A DNA stretch of 64,000 nucleotides from Arthrobacter tumbae (GTDB lineage: Bacteria; Actinomycetota; Actinomycetes; Actinomycetales; Micrococcaceae). The notes below the pieces were generated by a model. It ran no database searches. It saw nothing but the letters and a program-made list of their open reading frames with translations, and was not told the DNA's origin. The position numbers and the translations under genes are program-made. The stretch is taken from positions 1,116,001 to 1,180,000 of the forward strand of contig NZ_JAFBCC010000001.1 in assembly GCF_016907495.1 (NCBI RefSeq). The letters are read 5' to 3'. Below, one piece after another: positions 1 through 11,631 of the stretch (the stretch's first letter is position 1; each line of letters opens with the position of its first letter).

Positions 1-137
1 GCTCCCACCGCCGCTGATACGTTGCCGCTCACCGTTCCAATGCCGAGCAGGTCAACCGACGGCGTTGCGAGCAGATAGGCGAGGGCAAGAGCGTCGTCGA
101 TGCCGGTGTCGCAGTCAAGGTAGAAGGGCCGAATCAT
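1..137 (-). CDS. Inosine-uridine-preferring nucleoside hydrolase (N-terminal part)
   Basis: Only the first 45 codons lie in the window; the gene continues past the left edge. The translation begins MIRPFYLDCDTGIDDALALA. The DxDTGxDDALAL stretch is the calcium-binding, ribose-contacting signature of the nucleoside hydrolase (IunH/RihA) family, which cleaves nucleosides to base plus ribose. Its ATG overlaps the TGA stop of the upstream MFS gene (ATGA on the minus strand), so the two are an operon. The ribose it would release fits the rbs operon a few kilobases away, a link I infer. Substrate preference cannot be read from this fragment. Confidence 0.9.
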   Translation of the reverse strand, partial: MIRPFYLDCDTGIDDALALAYLLATPSVDLLGIGTVSGNVSAAVG

Positions 138-1561
138 GACAGGTTCCCTTTCAGAGAGTCTTCGCTCGGCGCGGGCACAAGCAGGCTGACCAGGAAGGCC
201 GCTGCAGTAACCCCTACGGAAATCCACAGAGCGACGGCGTAACCACCGTCAGTCGCCAGTCCTGCGAAGGGGGCAACAAGTGCGACGCCGAGGCTCGCCC
301 CGGTGCCGAAGGAGGCCCCGTTGAGCCCGGGGAGGGAGCCGAGTGCGTCCTTGGGCGACAGCAGCACCGACAAGCCATTGATCGCGGTGAGGAAGAATCC
401 GTTGTAAAAGATTCCGAGCGCTGCCACTGCGGCCAGCACTGCCCACTGGTTGTCCGCGAAGAGCGCGGCAGCGATTGCGCACGCCAGGCTCATGGCCGTC
501 CCGATGCGGAGGGTCTTGATCCACCCGGTCCTGCTGGTCAGCCAGCCCGCCAGCGGCGCGGCAAAGACACCGATGAGCGCGGCGGGGGTAAGGAAGAGGA
601 GCGCCGAGATCCAGGCGCTGAAGCCAAAGCCGTTGGCGGGATCCTGGCTGAGGAGAACCACGGTGAAGTTCATGATGGCGAAGATGCCGGCGAGCGTGAG
701 CACGGTTGTGGCGACGACGGTCCACACGTTGCGGGAACGCAAATGATGTACCGCGATCAGCGGCGACTTCCGGCGCTTCTCAAGGGCATAGAAGCAGGCG
801 AATGCAGCGATCGTGCCTGCGCCGAACAGCAGAGCTTTCGAGGAGCCCCATCCGGTGGCAGACCCGGTGGTCACGAAGTAGCTCAGGCAGACAAGGAAGA
901 CGGACAGGAAAGCCGCACCCCACCAGTCCATGCGGCCATCCGACGACGCCAGCCGCCCGGCTGGGACGACGACGGCGATACTCACGGCAGCGATGGCCGT
1001 GAGGCCGAGAACCACCAGGAAGATCGACCGGAAACCGAATGCTTCGGTCATCAGTCCTCCGACGTAGCCGTCGAACCCGGCCACACCGCCGTTGACCGCG
1101 GCCAGAATGCCAACCGAGGTGCCGAACATCCGGGCGTCGAGGTTCTCCCGAAGGACGATGTAGGCAAGGGCGAACACCGCACTGGAAACGCCCTGCAGGA
1201 ACCGGCCGGCAACCAGGATGGGAAGCGTCGGCGCTAGCAGGCACAAGACGGTACCGGCCGCCATGACGCCGAGAACCAGCAGGAGTGCTTTTCGGCGGCC
1301 GAGGAAGTCGCTCCACCGCCCCATGATCGGTCCCGAGATGGCACCGGCGAGGAAGAACATGGACTGGACCTGCGCGACGGCAGAGGCATCGGCGTCGAAA
1401 TCGGTACCAATACGGGGAAGCGCCGGCGTGACCATGCTCGCGTTGAGCTGAAAAGAGAGGACGCCGAGCAGCAGCGTGACGATGAGGGTGGCGGCATGGG
1501 GACTTGGCCGCTTGGGTGAGACCTTTTCGGCCGGCGGTGAGGGCGAGGGTGGTGTGAGCAC
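134..1561 (-). CDS. MFS transporter, probably nucleoside/base or drug:H+ antiporter type
   Basis: A major facilitator superfamily permease of about 475 residues. A cytosolic loop near residue 80 carries motif A (GRWSDFLGRRK), and hydrophobic segments recur to the C-terminus, in number compatible with 12-14 helices. I chose the GTG at 1561 because AAAGGAG lies 6 bases upstream; the longer open frame (to 1639) has no ribosome site and would run through the operator. The gene is translationally coupled to the nucleoside hydrolase downstream, so nucleoside or purine/pyrimidine uptake is plausible, but the family alone does not define a substrate. It diverges from a GntR regulator, which probably controls it. 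Confidence 0.88.
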   Translation of the reverse strand: MLTPPSPSPPAEKVSPKRPSPHAATLIVTLLLGVLSFQLNASMVTPALPRIGTDFDADASAVAQVQSMFFLAGAISGPIMGRWSDFLGRRKALLLVLGVMAAGTVLCLLAPTLPILVAGRFLQGVSSAVFALAYIVLRENLDARMFGTSVGILAAVNGGVAGFDGYVGGLMTEAFGFRSIFLVVLGLTAIAAVSIAVVVPAGRLASSDGRMDWWGAAFLSVFLVCLSYFVTTGSATGWGSSKALLFGAGTIAAFACFYALEKRRKSPLIAVHHLRSRNVWTVVATTVLTLAGIFAIMNFTVVLLSQDPANGFGFSAWISALLFLTPAALIGVFAAPLAGWLTSRTGWIKTLRIGTAMSLACAIAAALFADNQWAVLAAVAALGIFYNGFFLTAINGLSVLLSPKDALGSLPGLNGASFGTGASLGVALVAPFAGLATDGGYAVALWISVGVTAAAFLVSLLVPAPSEDSLKGNLS

Positions 1562-1604
1562 GTCAAACTCCTTTGTTTTGGTGGGGCGCGTCACGAGAAT
1601 ACGA

Positions 1605-1617
1605 GTTGTTATACAAC
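1605..1617. promoter_or_regulatory. Candidate GntR operator in divergent promoter
   Basis: A perfect inverted repeat GTTGT-TAT-ACAAC sits in the 136-bp gap between the leftward MFS gene and the rightward GntR gene. It is 44 bases upstream of the MFS GTG. Short GT/AC-edged palindromes are typical GntR-family sites. Binding by the adjacent regulator is inference. Confidence 0.5.
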
Positions 1618-1697
1618 CATGTATGACGAACAAGTACAACGTCTACCCGGAAATCGCGTAACATCGGTAGCACCTCCAACACACACCGGGACAGCTC

Positions 1698-2437
1698 ATG
1701 GACTACACCGTCGATTCGCTGGCCGGCCCGCTCAACGCTGGGCCCGGTCTGCCGCTTCGCGTTGCCGCCTACTCGCGCATCGCCGAAGCTATCCGCAAAG
1801 GCGGACTCCGCCCGGGGTCACTGCTGCCCACCGAGGCGGAGTTGGGAACCTCGATGGAGGTCAGCCGGACAGTCATCCGCGAGGCGCTGATGCTTCTGGA
1901 GGAAGACGGCCTGGTTCGGGCCAAGCGGGGCGTGGGTCGCTTCGTCTGTGAATCGCTCCCCCGCCTTGGCATCGAGCACCTGCAACCTTTCGAAGATCTT
2001 CTGGACGCTCCGGGACTCGAGCTCTCGCTGAAGCGAATCCAGGAAGTGCGGCAGCCGGCGTCGGAATTCATCGCCCCGGGAATCGGGGTCCGGCCGGACG
2101 AAGATGCCCTTCTGTGGGAGACCGTGATCTTCCGGGACGGTGAGGAAATTGCACACCTGCAGGAGCACATCGCCACTCGTCACGAGATGCCGGAGGCTTC
2201 ATCCGGTACGACGACGATGCTCGCTGCGCTGAAGGACACCCTCGGATCTGCGTTGGGCCCCGGCAACTGCGAGATCGGGCTTACGGTAATTGGTCCAAGC
2301 CGGGCGAAGCTGCTCGCCCTGCGCCCTTCGGACCCCGTCATGGTCCTCACCCAGTACGTCCGCCGCAACGGCGCACCGTTCTATCTGGCCAAGTGCCTGA
2401 TCCCCGCCAGAACCGGCCAGCTGGCGGTCCGGCAGTC

Positions 2438-2441
<4 letters not shown>
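1698..2441 (+). CDS. GntR family (HutC/UTRA-type) transcriptional regulator
   Basis: 247 residues with a winged-helix GntR domain at roughly residues 22-90 (YSRIAEAIRKGGLRPGSLLP, then TEAELGTSMEVSRTVIREAL). The C-terminal region of about 150 residues resembles a UTRA small-molecule-binding domain, as in HutC-type repressors. It is divergent from the MFS/nucleoside hydrolase operon and probably represses it until a nucleoside or related effector binds. Its TGA overlaps the ATG of the downstream acetyltransferase. The effector is unknown. Confidence 0.87.
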
Positions 2442-4335
<1,894 letters not shown>

Positions 4336-4484
4336 CTATCGCTGCTGAGGTACCGGGCAAGGATAGCGCCGGAGGAAAGCGCCCTCCGAATGTTTCCTCC
4401 GTGTGAACAGTCACGGCAGCCAGCTTGCATTCCACTTCCTCTGCCCCTGTTGACCAGCTTCCGTGATCTGTGCCATAGTTTGTA

Positions 4485-4510
4485 ATCGATTCCATGGAAA
4501 CGATTCCATG
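4485..4510. promoter_or_regulatory. LacI-type operator upstream of the ribose operon
   Basis: Overlapping palindromes: TTCCATGGAA (4490-4499), extended with one mismatch pair to 4485-4504, and TGGAAACGATTCCA (4495-4508), which has the central CG typical of LacI/PurR sites. CGATTCCATG occurs twice as a direct repeat. The block is 30 bases before the start of the repressor gene, so RbsR autoregulation of the whole operon is likely. Confidence 0.7.
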
Positions 4511-4539
4511 AAGATCCGGAACCTCGGGAGAACGCACAG

Positions 4540-5553
4540 ATGCGATCAGTGACGATCAGGAACGTCGCCGACCTGGCGGGCGTATCGGTGGCCACCGCAT
4601 CCCGCGTGCTCTCGGGCCATCCGTCTACTTCTGAAGTAGCCCGGGAGGCGGTCAGCAAGGCGGCCATCAAGCTCGGTTTCCGGCCCAACGCCCAGGCGCG
4701 CTCGCTGCGCAAGACCAGCACCCAGACCATCGGCCTGGTCCTTCCCGACGTCCGGAATCCCTTCTTTGCGGACCTCGCCCACGCCGTCGAACAGCGCGCC
4801 CGCGACTTCAAGTACCTCACGCTCTTCGGCAACGCGAATGAGGACGCCGATCAGCAGGACCGCTATTTCGACATCATGCTGACCCAACGGGTCGACGGCC
4901 TCATCGCCGCCCCCCAGGGGAATGTCGCCGATCTGCAGGCCGTCCTGGACAGCGGCGTGCCCACCGTCTTCGTGGACCGCGTCATCCCCGACACCACGGT
5001 TCCCAGCGTGACTCCCGACAACGTCACCGGTGTCCAGGAAGCCGTCCGCCACCTGACCGCCCTGGGGCATCGCCGCATCGGTTACATCGCCGGCCCGCAG
5101 TCCACCTCCACAGGCCGGGAACGCCTCGCCGCCTTCCAATCCGCCCTCGCGGACTCCCATGCCGACGACGACGCCGACCTCATCTTCTTCGGTGACTTCC
5201 AGTCCGCCAGTGGTGCGGCCGGTGCCCATCATCTGCTGGAACTCCCCCACCCGCCGACAGCGCTGCTCGCAGCGGACAGCCTGATGAGCATTGGAGCTAT
5301 CGGCGTGTGCAACGAACGCGGTCTGGCCATCGGTACGGACCTTGCTTTTGTCGCCTATGACGACATCGAGGCCTTCAGCCTCATCAATCCCGCACTCACC
5401 GTGATTGCTCACGACGTCAATGCCATGGGCCGCCTCGCTGTTGATCTCCTCACCCGGGTCATCGCCGGTGACACACCGGAATCGGTGATCCTTCCCAGCC
5501 GCCTCATTGTCCGCGGTTCCACCCCGTCCCTTCCAGGAGGCCCAACATCGTGA
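4540..5553 (+). CDS. rbsR: LacI family repressor of the ribose operon
   Basis: 337 residues. The N-terminal LacI helix-turn-helix is TIRNVADLAGVSVATASRVL (residues 4-23), followed by a hinge and a periplasmic-binding-protein-like sensor domain (IGLVLPDVRNPFFADLAHAV onwards). Lying first in the rbs operon, and overlapping rbsA by 4 bases (GTGA), it is most simply RbsR, responding to ribose. Context supports this; the sensor pocket was not analysed. A LacI operator sits directly upstream. Confidence 0.88.
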   Translation: MRSVTIRNVADLAGVSVATASRVLSGHPSTSEVAREAVSKAAIKLGFRPNAQARSLRKTSTQTIGLVLPDVRNPFFADLAHAVEQRARDFKYLTLFGNANEDADQQDRYFDIMLTQRVDGLIAAPQGNVADLQAVLDSGVPTVFVDRVIPDTTVPSVTPDNVTGVQEAVRHLTALGHRRIGYIAGPQSTSTGRERLAAFQSALADSHADDDADLIFFGDFQSASGAAGAHHLLELPHPPTALLAADSLMSIGAIGVCNERGLAIGTDLAFVAYDDIEAFSLINPALTVIAHDVNAMGRLAVDLLTRVIAGDTPESVILPSRLIVRGSTPSLPGGPTS

Positions 5554-7100
5554 ACGATAGAACAGGGACCGACAACCCCATCCTGACGCTGGAAAGCGTC
5601 ACCAAGTCTTTCGGGCCGGTGACGGTCATCAAAGGTGTGACCGTCAATGTCTACCCCGGCAAGGTGCAGGTGCTGCTCGGAGAGAACGGCGCCGGAAAAT
5701 CCACACTCATCAAAATGATGGCCGGCGTGTACCAGCCCGACGGCGGCCGGATCCTCGTGGACGGCAAGGAAGTCCGACTGCCGGATACCAACGCCTCCGA
5801 GGCCCTTGGCATCGCGACCATCCACCAGGAGCTGAACCTGGTGGGTTCGATGACCGTTGCCGAGAACATCACGATGGGTCGCATCCCGCGCCGCTTCGGG
5901 CTCGTGGACCGCAGGAGAATGCGCGAAGTCGCGAAGGAAGCCCTGGCAATGATCGGCCTGGACATCGATGTTGACCACAAGGTCGGTGAACTGGGCATTG
6001 CCCGCCAGCAACTGGTCGAAATCGCGAAAGCGCTGAGCCTCAACGCCCGCATGCTTATCCTCGACGAGCCGACGGCGGCTCTCACCAAGCGTGAGATCGC
6101 CGCCCTGTTCTCGGTGGTGGAGGATCTGCGGGAACGTGGCGTCGGCATGGTCTTTATCTCGCATCACCTGGATGAGATCGCCTCGATCGGCGACTCCGTT
6201 TCAGTCCTGCGGGACGGCGAATTCGTCGCCGAGGTCCCGGCCGACACTTACGAGGACGAACTGGTCCGGCTCATGGTCGGCCGATCCATCGAACAGCAGT
6301 TCCCCCGCCGCCGCGAGTACGACGGGCCGGCTGACACCCTCCTGGAAGTCGACGGACTTTCCACCAAGGGAATGATCAACAACGTTTCCTTTTCCGTGAA
6401 GGCCGGCGAGATCGTCGGACTGGCCGGCCTGGTGGGCGCGGGCCGCACCGAAGTCATCCGCGCTATCGCCGGCGTCGATCCCTACGCCAGCGGCTCGGTC
6501 CGCGTCCGCGGCAAACAGCTGCCCAAGTCCAGCGTCGGCGCGGCCATTCGTGCCGGCGTCGGGCACGTTCCGGAAGACCGGAAGGCGCACGGGTTGGTCC
6601 TTGGTGCCCCGGTCAACGAGAACATCGGCTACGCGACGCTCTCGACGACGGCCAAGTCGGGACTCGTTGATCGCGCCGGACAGCGCAAGCGGGCACAGGA
6701 CGTCGCTGACAAGCTACGCATCCGCATGCACAACCTCGACCAGGTGGTCGGTTCACTCTCCGGCGGCAATCAGCAGAAGACGGTGTTCGCACGATGGATC
6801 GTCGCGAACTCCTCGGTGCTCCTGCTGGACGAGCCGACCCGCGGCGTCGACGTAGGCGCCAAGGTCGAGATCTACGAACTGATGAACGCAATCACCGCTG
6901 CGGGCGGCGCCGTCGTCATGGTGTCGAGCGAGCTGCCCGAGGTGCTCGGCATGAGCGACCGGGTGCTCGTGATGAGCGGTGGACATATTTCCGGTGAACT
7001 AAGCGCCGACGACGCCACGCAGGATGCCGTGATGTCGCTGGCGGTGCGCGATGTACAGCGCGATCTTGAAGACAAGCTGATGGAGGACGGTCATGAATAA
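5550..7100 (+). CDS. rbsA: Ribose ABC transporter, duplicated ATPase subunit
   Basis: 516 residues with two fused nucleotide-binding domains, as in RbsA/MglA/XylG. The first has Walker A GENGAGKSTL (about residue 43) and Walker B LILDEPTAAL; its signature (LGIARQQLVEIAKAL) departs from LSGGQ, as is normal for this family. The second keeps LSGGNQQK and LLLDEPTRGVDVG, but its Walker A position is degenerate (GLVGAGRTE), again typical. Start is GTG overlapping the rbsR stop, with AGGAGG about 11 bases upstream. It powers RbsC-mediated sugar import. Confidence 0.94.
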   Translation: MNDRTGTDNPILTLESVTKSFGPVTVIKGVTVNVYPGKVQVLLGENGAGKSTLIKMMAGVYQPDGGRILVDGKEVRLPDTNASEALGIATIHQELNLVGSMTVAENITMGRIPRRFGLVDRRRMREVAKEALAMIGLDIDVDHKVGELGIARQQLVEIAKALSLNARMLILDEPTAALTKREIAALFSVVEDLRERGVGMVFISHHLDEIASIGDSVSVLRDGEFVAEVPADTYEDELVRLMVGRSIEQQFPRRREYDGPADTLLEVDGLSTKGMINNVSFSVKAGEIVGLAGLVGAGRTEVIRAIAGVDPYASGSVRVRGKQLPKSSVGAAIRAGVGHVPEDRKAHGLVLGAPVNENIGYATLSTTAKSGLVDRAGQRKRAQDVADKLRIRMHNLDQVVGSLSGGNQQKTVFARWIVANSSVLLLDEPTRGVDVGAKVEIYELMNAITAAGGAVVMVSSELPEVLGMSDRVLVMSGGHISGELSADDATQDAVMSLAVRDVQRDLEDKLMEDGHE

Positions 7101-8076
7101 GGTTGCAACCGCGGCGGCACCGAAGAAGGCGCGCGGCGGCTCACAGATAGGCAGGTTCCTTGCCGACAACGGAGCACTGGTGGGCCTGTTTGTCCTCGGT
7201 CTGGCGCTGTTCATCGCAACGCCGGACTTCCTCACCGGGCCCAACCTGCTGAACATCGGCATCCAGGCGTCCGTGATCGCGGTGCTCGCGTTCGGTCTGA
7301 CCTTCGTGATTGTGGCCGCGGGCATTGACCTGTCGGTCGGTTCGGTCGCTGCCCTCTCGGCCATGGGGTCGGCCTGGATATTCTCCCAGGGGTCGATGCC
7401 CGGGTGGCTCGCGCTGATCGGCGGACTCGCCCTCGGTACACTCGCCGGCGCGGTCAGCGGCTTTGCCGTCGCCTACGGCAGGCTCCCCTCCTTCATTGCA
7501 ACACTCGCCATGCTCAGCATCGCCCGCGGACTCACCCTGGTCATCTCCGACGGGCGGCCAATCGGTACAGCACCCGCAGTGTCCTTCCTCGGTGGCGATC
7601 TCGGCGTCATTCCAATGCCAATCATCGTCCTCGTGGTCGCCGGCCTGGTTGCCGCGTTCATCCTGAACTTCACCGTCATGGGCCGCTATATGTACGCGGT
7701 CGGCGGTAACACCGAGGCCGCCCGACTTTCTGGCGTGCCGGTGCGTAAGGTCCTCGTCACGGTGTTCGCGCTGTCCGGACTGTTCGCCGGTCTCGCCGGG
7801 CTCCTGCTCTCCGGGCGCTTGGACTCGGCCCAGCCACAAGCGGCGGCGGGCTATGAGCTCGACGCGATTGCCGCCGTCGTCATCGGTGGTGCTTCGCTTG
7901 CCGGCGGTATCGGCCGTATCAGCGGCACGCTGGTTGGCGCGCTGGTGCTCGTGGTAATCCGCAACGGGCTCAATCTGCTCAATGTCTCCTCCTTCTGGCA
8001 GCAAGTGGTCATCGGCCTGGTGATCGCGGTCGCCGTCGGAATTGACTCCCTGCGGCGCAAGAACCAACCGCACTAG
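7093..8076 (+). CDS. rbsC: Ribose ABC transporter, permease subunit
   Basis: 327 residues, almost entirely hydrophobic helices after a polar N-terminus of about 25 residues. It has the family segments AAGIDLSVGSVAALSAMGSAW and GGNTEAARLSGVP (the cytoplasmic loop contacting the ATPase), then DAIAAVVIGGASLAGGIGRISGT, diagnostic of the RbsC/XylH/AraH permeases. It overlaps rbsA by 8 bases. It forms the membrane channel of the importer. Confidence 0.94.
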   Translation: MNKVATAAAPKKARGGSQIGRFLADNGALVGLFVLGLALFIATPDFLTGPNLLNIGIQASVIAVLAFGLTFVIVAAGIDLSVGSVAALSAMGSAWIFSQGSMPGWLALIGGLALGTLAGAVSGFAVAYGRLPSFIATLAMLSIARGLTLVISDGRPIGTAPAVSFLGGDLGVIPMPIIVLVVAGLVAAFILNFTVMGRYMYAVGGNTEAARLSGVPVRKVLVTVFALSGLFAGLAGLLLSGRLDSAQPQAAAGYELDAIAAVVIGGASLAGGIGRISGTLVGALVLVVIRNGLNLLNVSSFWQQVVIGLVIAVAVGIDSLRRKNQPH

Positions 8077-8132
8077 ACCTACAACTCAATACGTCCGAGA
8101 AATCCCGATACATACAAGAAAAGGAACCAACA

Positions 8133-9077
8133 ATGAAGTTCTCCGCACCCCGTAAGGCAGCAGTACTCACCATGTCCCTGGCGCTCGCGTTCTCTGCGAC
8201 CGCCTGCAACCGCGGCGGCGAAGAAGGTACCGAGGGATCGGCGTCGGCCACCCTCGCGCTCTCCACCCTGAACAACCCGTTCTTCGTCGAGCTGCGCGAC
8301 GGCGCCGAGGCTGCCGCTGAGGAGGCGGGCATCGAGCTCGAAGTGGTCGACGCGCAGAACGACTCCGCAACCCAGACCAACCAGCTCGCTACTGCCGCTA
8401 CCAGCGGAACCGATGGCGTCATCATCAACCCGGTCGACTCCGATGCCGCAGCCGCTGCCGTTGCACCCCTGATCGATGGCGACATCCCCGTCGTCGCTGT
8501 GGACCGCGCTGTCAACGGTGCCGAGGTCGAGTCCCTCGTCTCCAGCGACAACGTCGCCGGCGGCAAGCAGGCAGCGGACGAACTGGCCAAGGCGATGGGC
8601 GAAGAGGGCCAGGTGATCGTCCTTCAGGGCGTCGCCGGAACGTCCGCCAGCCGTGACCGCGGTGCCGGCTTCGAAGAGGGCATCGCCGCATACCCGAACA
8701 TCGAGGTAGTGGCCATGCAGACAGCCAATTTTGACCGCGCCGAAGCGCTCAATGTTGCAACCAACCTGCTGCAGGCCAACCCCGATGTCACCGGAATCTT
8801 CGCCGAGAACGACGAAATGGCGCTCGGCGCCATCCAGGCTCTCGGCGACCGCGCAGGATCCGAGGTTACGGTGGTCGGCTTCGACGGCACCGAAGATGGA
8901 CTGGCCGCCATCGAAGCAGGAACCATGACCGCCACCATCGCGCAGCAGCCCGCCGAGCTCGGCAAGCGCTCCGTCGAGGTTCTTCAGCAGGTCCTCGCCG
9001 GGGAGACCGTCGAGGCAACCATCCCTGTTCCGGTCACCACCGTGAACTCCGAGAACGTTGGTGAATTCACCGAATGA
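8133..9077 (+). CDS. rbsB: Ribose-binding lipoprotein of the ABC importer
   Basis: 314 residues. Signal peptide with lipobox SATAC, lipidated cysteine at residue 25, so it is membrane-anchored in this Gram-positive setting. The mature part is a type I periplasmic-binding fold (TLNNPFFVELRDGAE; GVIINPVDSDAAAAAV; IFAENDEMALGAIQAL; VVGFDGTEDGLAAI), close to RbsB. It follows rbsC after 56 bases with an AAAGGA ribosome site and overlaps rbsK by ATGA. Ribose specificity is inferred from rbsK and rbsD. Confidence 0.93.
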   Translation: MKFSAPRKAAVLTMSLALAFSATACNRGGEEGTEGSASATLALSTLNNPFFVELRDGAEAAAEEAGIELEVVDAQNDSATQTNQLATAATSGTDGVIINPVDSDAAAAAVAPLIDGDIPVVAVDRAVNGAEVESLVSSDNVAGGKQAADELAKAMGEEGQVIVLQGVAGTSASRDRGAGFEEGIAAYPNIEVVAMQTANFDRAEALNVATNLLQANPDVTGIFAENDEMALGAIQALGDRAGSEVTVVGFDGTEDGLAAIEAGTMTATIAQQPAELGKRSVEVLQQVLAGETVEATIPVPVTTVNSENVGEFTE

Positions 9078-10027
9078 GCACTCAGCCGCCGAGCGTCGTC
9101 GTTGTAGGGTCCATCAACGCCGACCTCGTAGTGACACTGGAACGCCACCCCCAGCCGGGCGAGACCCTGCTGGGACGGACCATGACGGTGATGCCCGGCG
9201 GCAAGGGCGCCAACCAGGCCGTAGCTGCGGCGAAGTTCGGTGCGCCCACCACGATGATCGGCGCTGTGGGACAGGACGCCTACACCGACGTCGCGCTCTC
9301 CGGCCTGCACTCCGCCGGCGTCAAGACTGACCGTGTGCAGCGCGTTGGGACCACTACCGGCGTCGCGATCGTGGAGGTCGACGACGGCGGCGAGAACACC
9401 ATCGTCGTCATACCCGGCGCGAACGGCGAGGTGACGCCCGCGCTGGTTGCCTCCGCTGCGGACCTGATTTCCGACGCCGGTGTGCTGGTTCTGCAGGGCG
9501 AGATCCCTGCCGCTTCGGTTGCCGCAGCAGTTGCGTCCGCAACCGGCAGGGTGCTGATCAACCTCGCGCCAGTGATCGAGCTGGATCGCGAGACGCTGCT
9601 GCGCGCTCACCCTCTGGTGGTCAACGAGCACGAGGGAGCGCTGGCGCTGGAGCAGCTAACCGGCGCTGCTCAGCCGGCGGGCCCAGAACCTTCGAACCAT
9701 GCGGAAACTGCACGCGCGCTGCTTGACTGTGGATTCTCCTCCGTGGTGATGACCCTGGGTGGCGCCGGCGCGCTGCTCGCTGACTCCTCAGGGGTGCTTG
9801 AGGTTCCTGCGCCGTCAGTGGCCGTCGTCGACACAACCGGAGCGGGTGACGCCTTCGTAGGTGCACTGGCCGCCCGGCTGGTTGCTGGAGATGCGTTGCC
9901 CGAGGCCGTTGGCGTCGCTGTGCGAGTCGGAGCGTTCGCGGTCGGCGCCGAGGGTGCACAGCCGTCCTACCCATCGTTGACCGATGCCCTTCCCGAGGAA
10001 GCATCGCCGCAAGGAGCGCAGGCTTGA
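9074..10027 (+). CDS. rbsK: Ribokinase
   Basis: 317 residues, PfkB sugar kinase family, converting D-ribose to ribose-5-phosphate. Visible features are the N-terminal GSINADLVV, the substrate loop MPGGKGANQAVAAAKFG and the C-terminal active site DTTGAGDAFVGAL with its catalytic aspartate in GAGD. It is coupled to rbsB by an ATGA overlap and to rbsD by a TTGA overlap. Confidence 0.95.
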   Translation: MSTQPPSVVVVGSINADLVVTLERHPQPGETLLGRTMTVMPGGKGANQAVAAAKFGAPTTMIGAVGQDAYTDVALSGLHSAGVKTDRVQRVGTTTGVAIVEVDDGGENTIVVIPGANGEVTPALVASAADLISDAGVLVLQGEIPAASVAAAVASATGRVLINLAPVIELDRETLLRAHPLVVNEHEGALALEQLTGAAQPAGPEPSNHAETARALLDCGFSSVVMTLGGAGALLADSSGVLEVPAPSVAVVDTTGAGDAFVGALAARLVAGDALPEAVGVAVRVGAFAVGAEGAQPSYPSLTDALPEEASPQGAQA

Positions 10028-10407
10028 AGAAGAACGGAATACTGAACGGTCCCGTCAACGCCCGGCTCAGCACGCTGGGTCATGGGCATCTGGTGATGAT
10101 CACTGACTGCGGCATGCCGCTTCCCGATTCTGCCGCCGTCGTCGACCTCGCCCTGGTGAAAGGTGTGCCGGGATTCGCTGAGGTGTTGCACACGGTGCTT
10201 GCCGACCTCGAGGTTGAGGGCGCCGTCATCGCCTCCGAGGCATCCGGAACCGTTGTTGAGGACGTTGTACGCGGCGAGGGCCTCTCCCCCGAGTTCGTAA
10301 GTCACGAGGAGTTGAAGTCTCTGCTCGGTGAAGCGCGGCTCATCATCCGGACCGGCGAGGCAACGTCTTACGCAAACGTCGCGCTGCGCTGCGGAGTGAC
10401 GTTCTAG
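10024..10407 (+). CDS. rbsD: D-ribose pyranase (mutarotase)
   Basis: 127 residues, RbsD/FucU family, which interconverts ribose pyranose and furanose forms before phosphorylation. The N-terminal LSTLGHGHLVMITDCGMPLPD carries the catalytic histidine region. The start is a TTG overlapping the rbsK TGA, preceded by AAGGAG, so the last gene is translationally coupled. It ends the operon; no clear terminator follows. Confidence 0.92.
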   Translation: MKKNGILNGPVNARLSTLGHGHLVMITDCGMPLPDSAAVVDLALVKGVPGFAEVLHTVLADLEVEGAVIASEASGTVVEDVVRGEGLSPEFVSHEELKSLLGEARLIIRTGEATSYANVALRCGVTF

Positions 10408-10480
10408 CGACTTCACTGCCGCATCCTGCTAGATTTCACCCAGAGCCTGCCCCATCCGTCACCTGCTGCAGAGGACTGGA

Positions 10481-11491
10481 ATGACCAATCTGGACGTGCA
10501 CCCGCAGGAAATGGTGTGCGGTGGGAATTCCGCACCCGCCACCGCCGAACTGCTGGTCCCCCGCGACGTGCCGCTGGGTGGGCCGCGGGCAATGACCGTG
10601 CGCCGGACACTGCCACAGCGCCGGCGCAGCCTGATCGGGTCATGGTGTTTCCTGGACCATTACGGCCCGGACCCGGTGTCCGCCTCGGGCGGGATGAAGG
10701 TACCCCGGCACCCGCACACCGGCCTGGCCACCGTGAGCCTGCTATTCACCGGCGGGGTCAGCCATCGCGACTCCTCCGGCGCCAACGCACTGGTGCGCCC
10801 GGGCGAAGTCAACCTCATGATTGCCGGGCGTGGAATCTCGCATCAGGAGTTCTCCACCCCAGACACCTCGCTCCTGCACGGTGTGCAACTCTGGTACGCT
10901 CTGCCCGATTCAAACCGACAGATGCCGCCCACCTTCGAGCATTACGAACCCGAGCCGGTCACCGGTGACGGAACCATGCTTCGGGTCTTCATCGGCTCCC
11001 TGGCGGGTTCCACTTCCCCGGTCGAAACCTACACGCCGCCACTGCTGGCCGCCGAGGTTAACCTGGAGTCCGGCGCCTCACTGGAACTGCAGCTGGACCC
11101 CGCGTTCGAGCACGGCGTGTTGCTGGATACCGGTGATCTGACCCTCAACGGATCACAGGTACCGGTGAACCACCTTGCCTACCTGCCTGTCGGGCAGCAG
11201 TCCCTCACGATGGATGCCGGGACGGATCCGGTACGACTCATCCTGATCGGCGGCGAACCGCTGAACGAACAGATAGTGATGTGGTGGAATTTCGTCGGCC
11301 GCTCGCATGAAGAGGTGGTCGCTTACCGCACTGCCTGGCAGGCGGAGATTGGTGCAGAACCGGCCCTGTTGGACACCGGAAAGTACGACGACGGCGCCCC
11401 CTACCCGCGTTTCGGCCCGTTCCCTGCCGACCAGCCGGACCCGTTACCGGCACCGACGATGCCCGCAGTTCAGCTGCGCCCGCGCGGCTGA
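10481..11491 (+). CDS. Pirin family protein
   Basis: 336 residues with a bicupin arrangement. The N-terminal pirin cupin holds metal-ligand histidines in VPRHPHTGLATVSLLFTGG, followed by HRDSSG and GRGISHQEFS; a C-terminal pirin domain follows (VFIGSLAGSTSPVETYTPP). Pirins are metal-binding; some have quercetinase activity and others act as cofactors. The role here is unknown. It is not obviously in an operon. A weak GACCCT/AGGGTC hairpin lies about 100 bases downstream. Confidence 0.9.
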   Translation: MTNLDVHPQEMVCGGNSAPATAELLVPRDVPLGGPRAMTVRRTLPQRRRSLIGSWCFLDHYGPDPVSASGGMKVPRHPHTGLATVSLLFTGGVSHRDSSGANALVRPGEVNLMIAGRGISHQEFSTPDTSLLHGVQLWYALPDSNRQMPPTFEHYEPEPVTGDGTMLRVFIGSLAGSTSPVETYTPPLLAAEVNLESGASLELQLDPAFEHGVLLDTGDLTLNGSQVPVNHLAYLPVGQQSLTMDAGTDPVRLILIGGEPLNEQIVMWWNFVGRSHEEVVAYRTAWQAEIGAEPALLDTGKYDDGAPYPRFGPFPADQPDPLPAPTMPAVQLRPRG

Positions 11492-11631
11492 GGCACCGCT
11501 CACGCAGTCAGTCCACGAACTCCGACTGGATTGCGAAGCTCCGCCATGCTGCACCCCTCACAAATCGGTATGGGCTTCCACCGTAGGCGCCTTGACCCTG
11601 CCTCACAAGGGTCCTCCAGCTTGAGATGAAT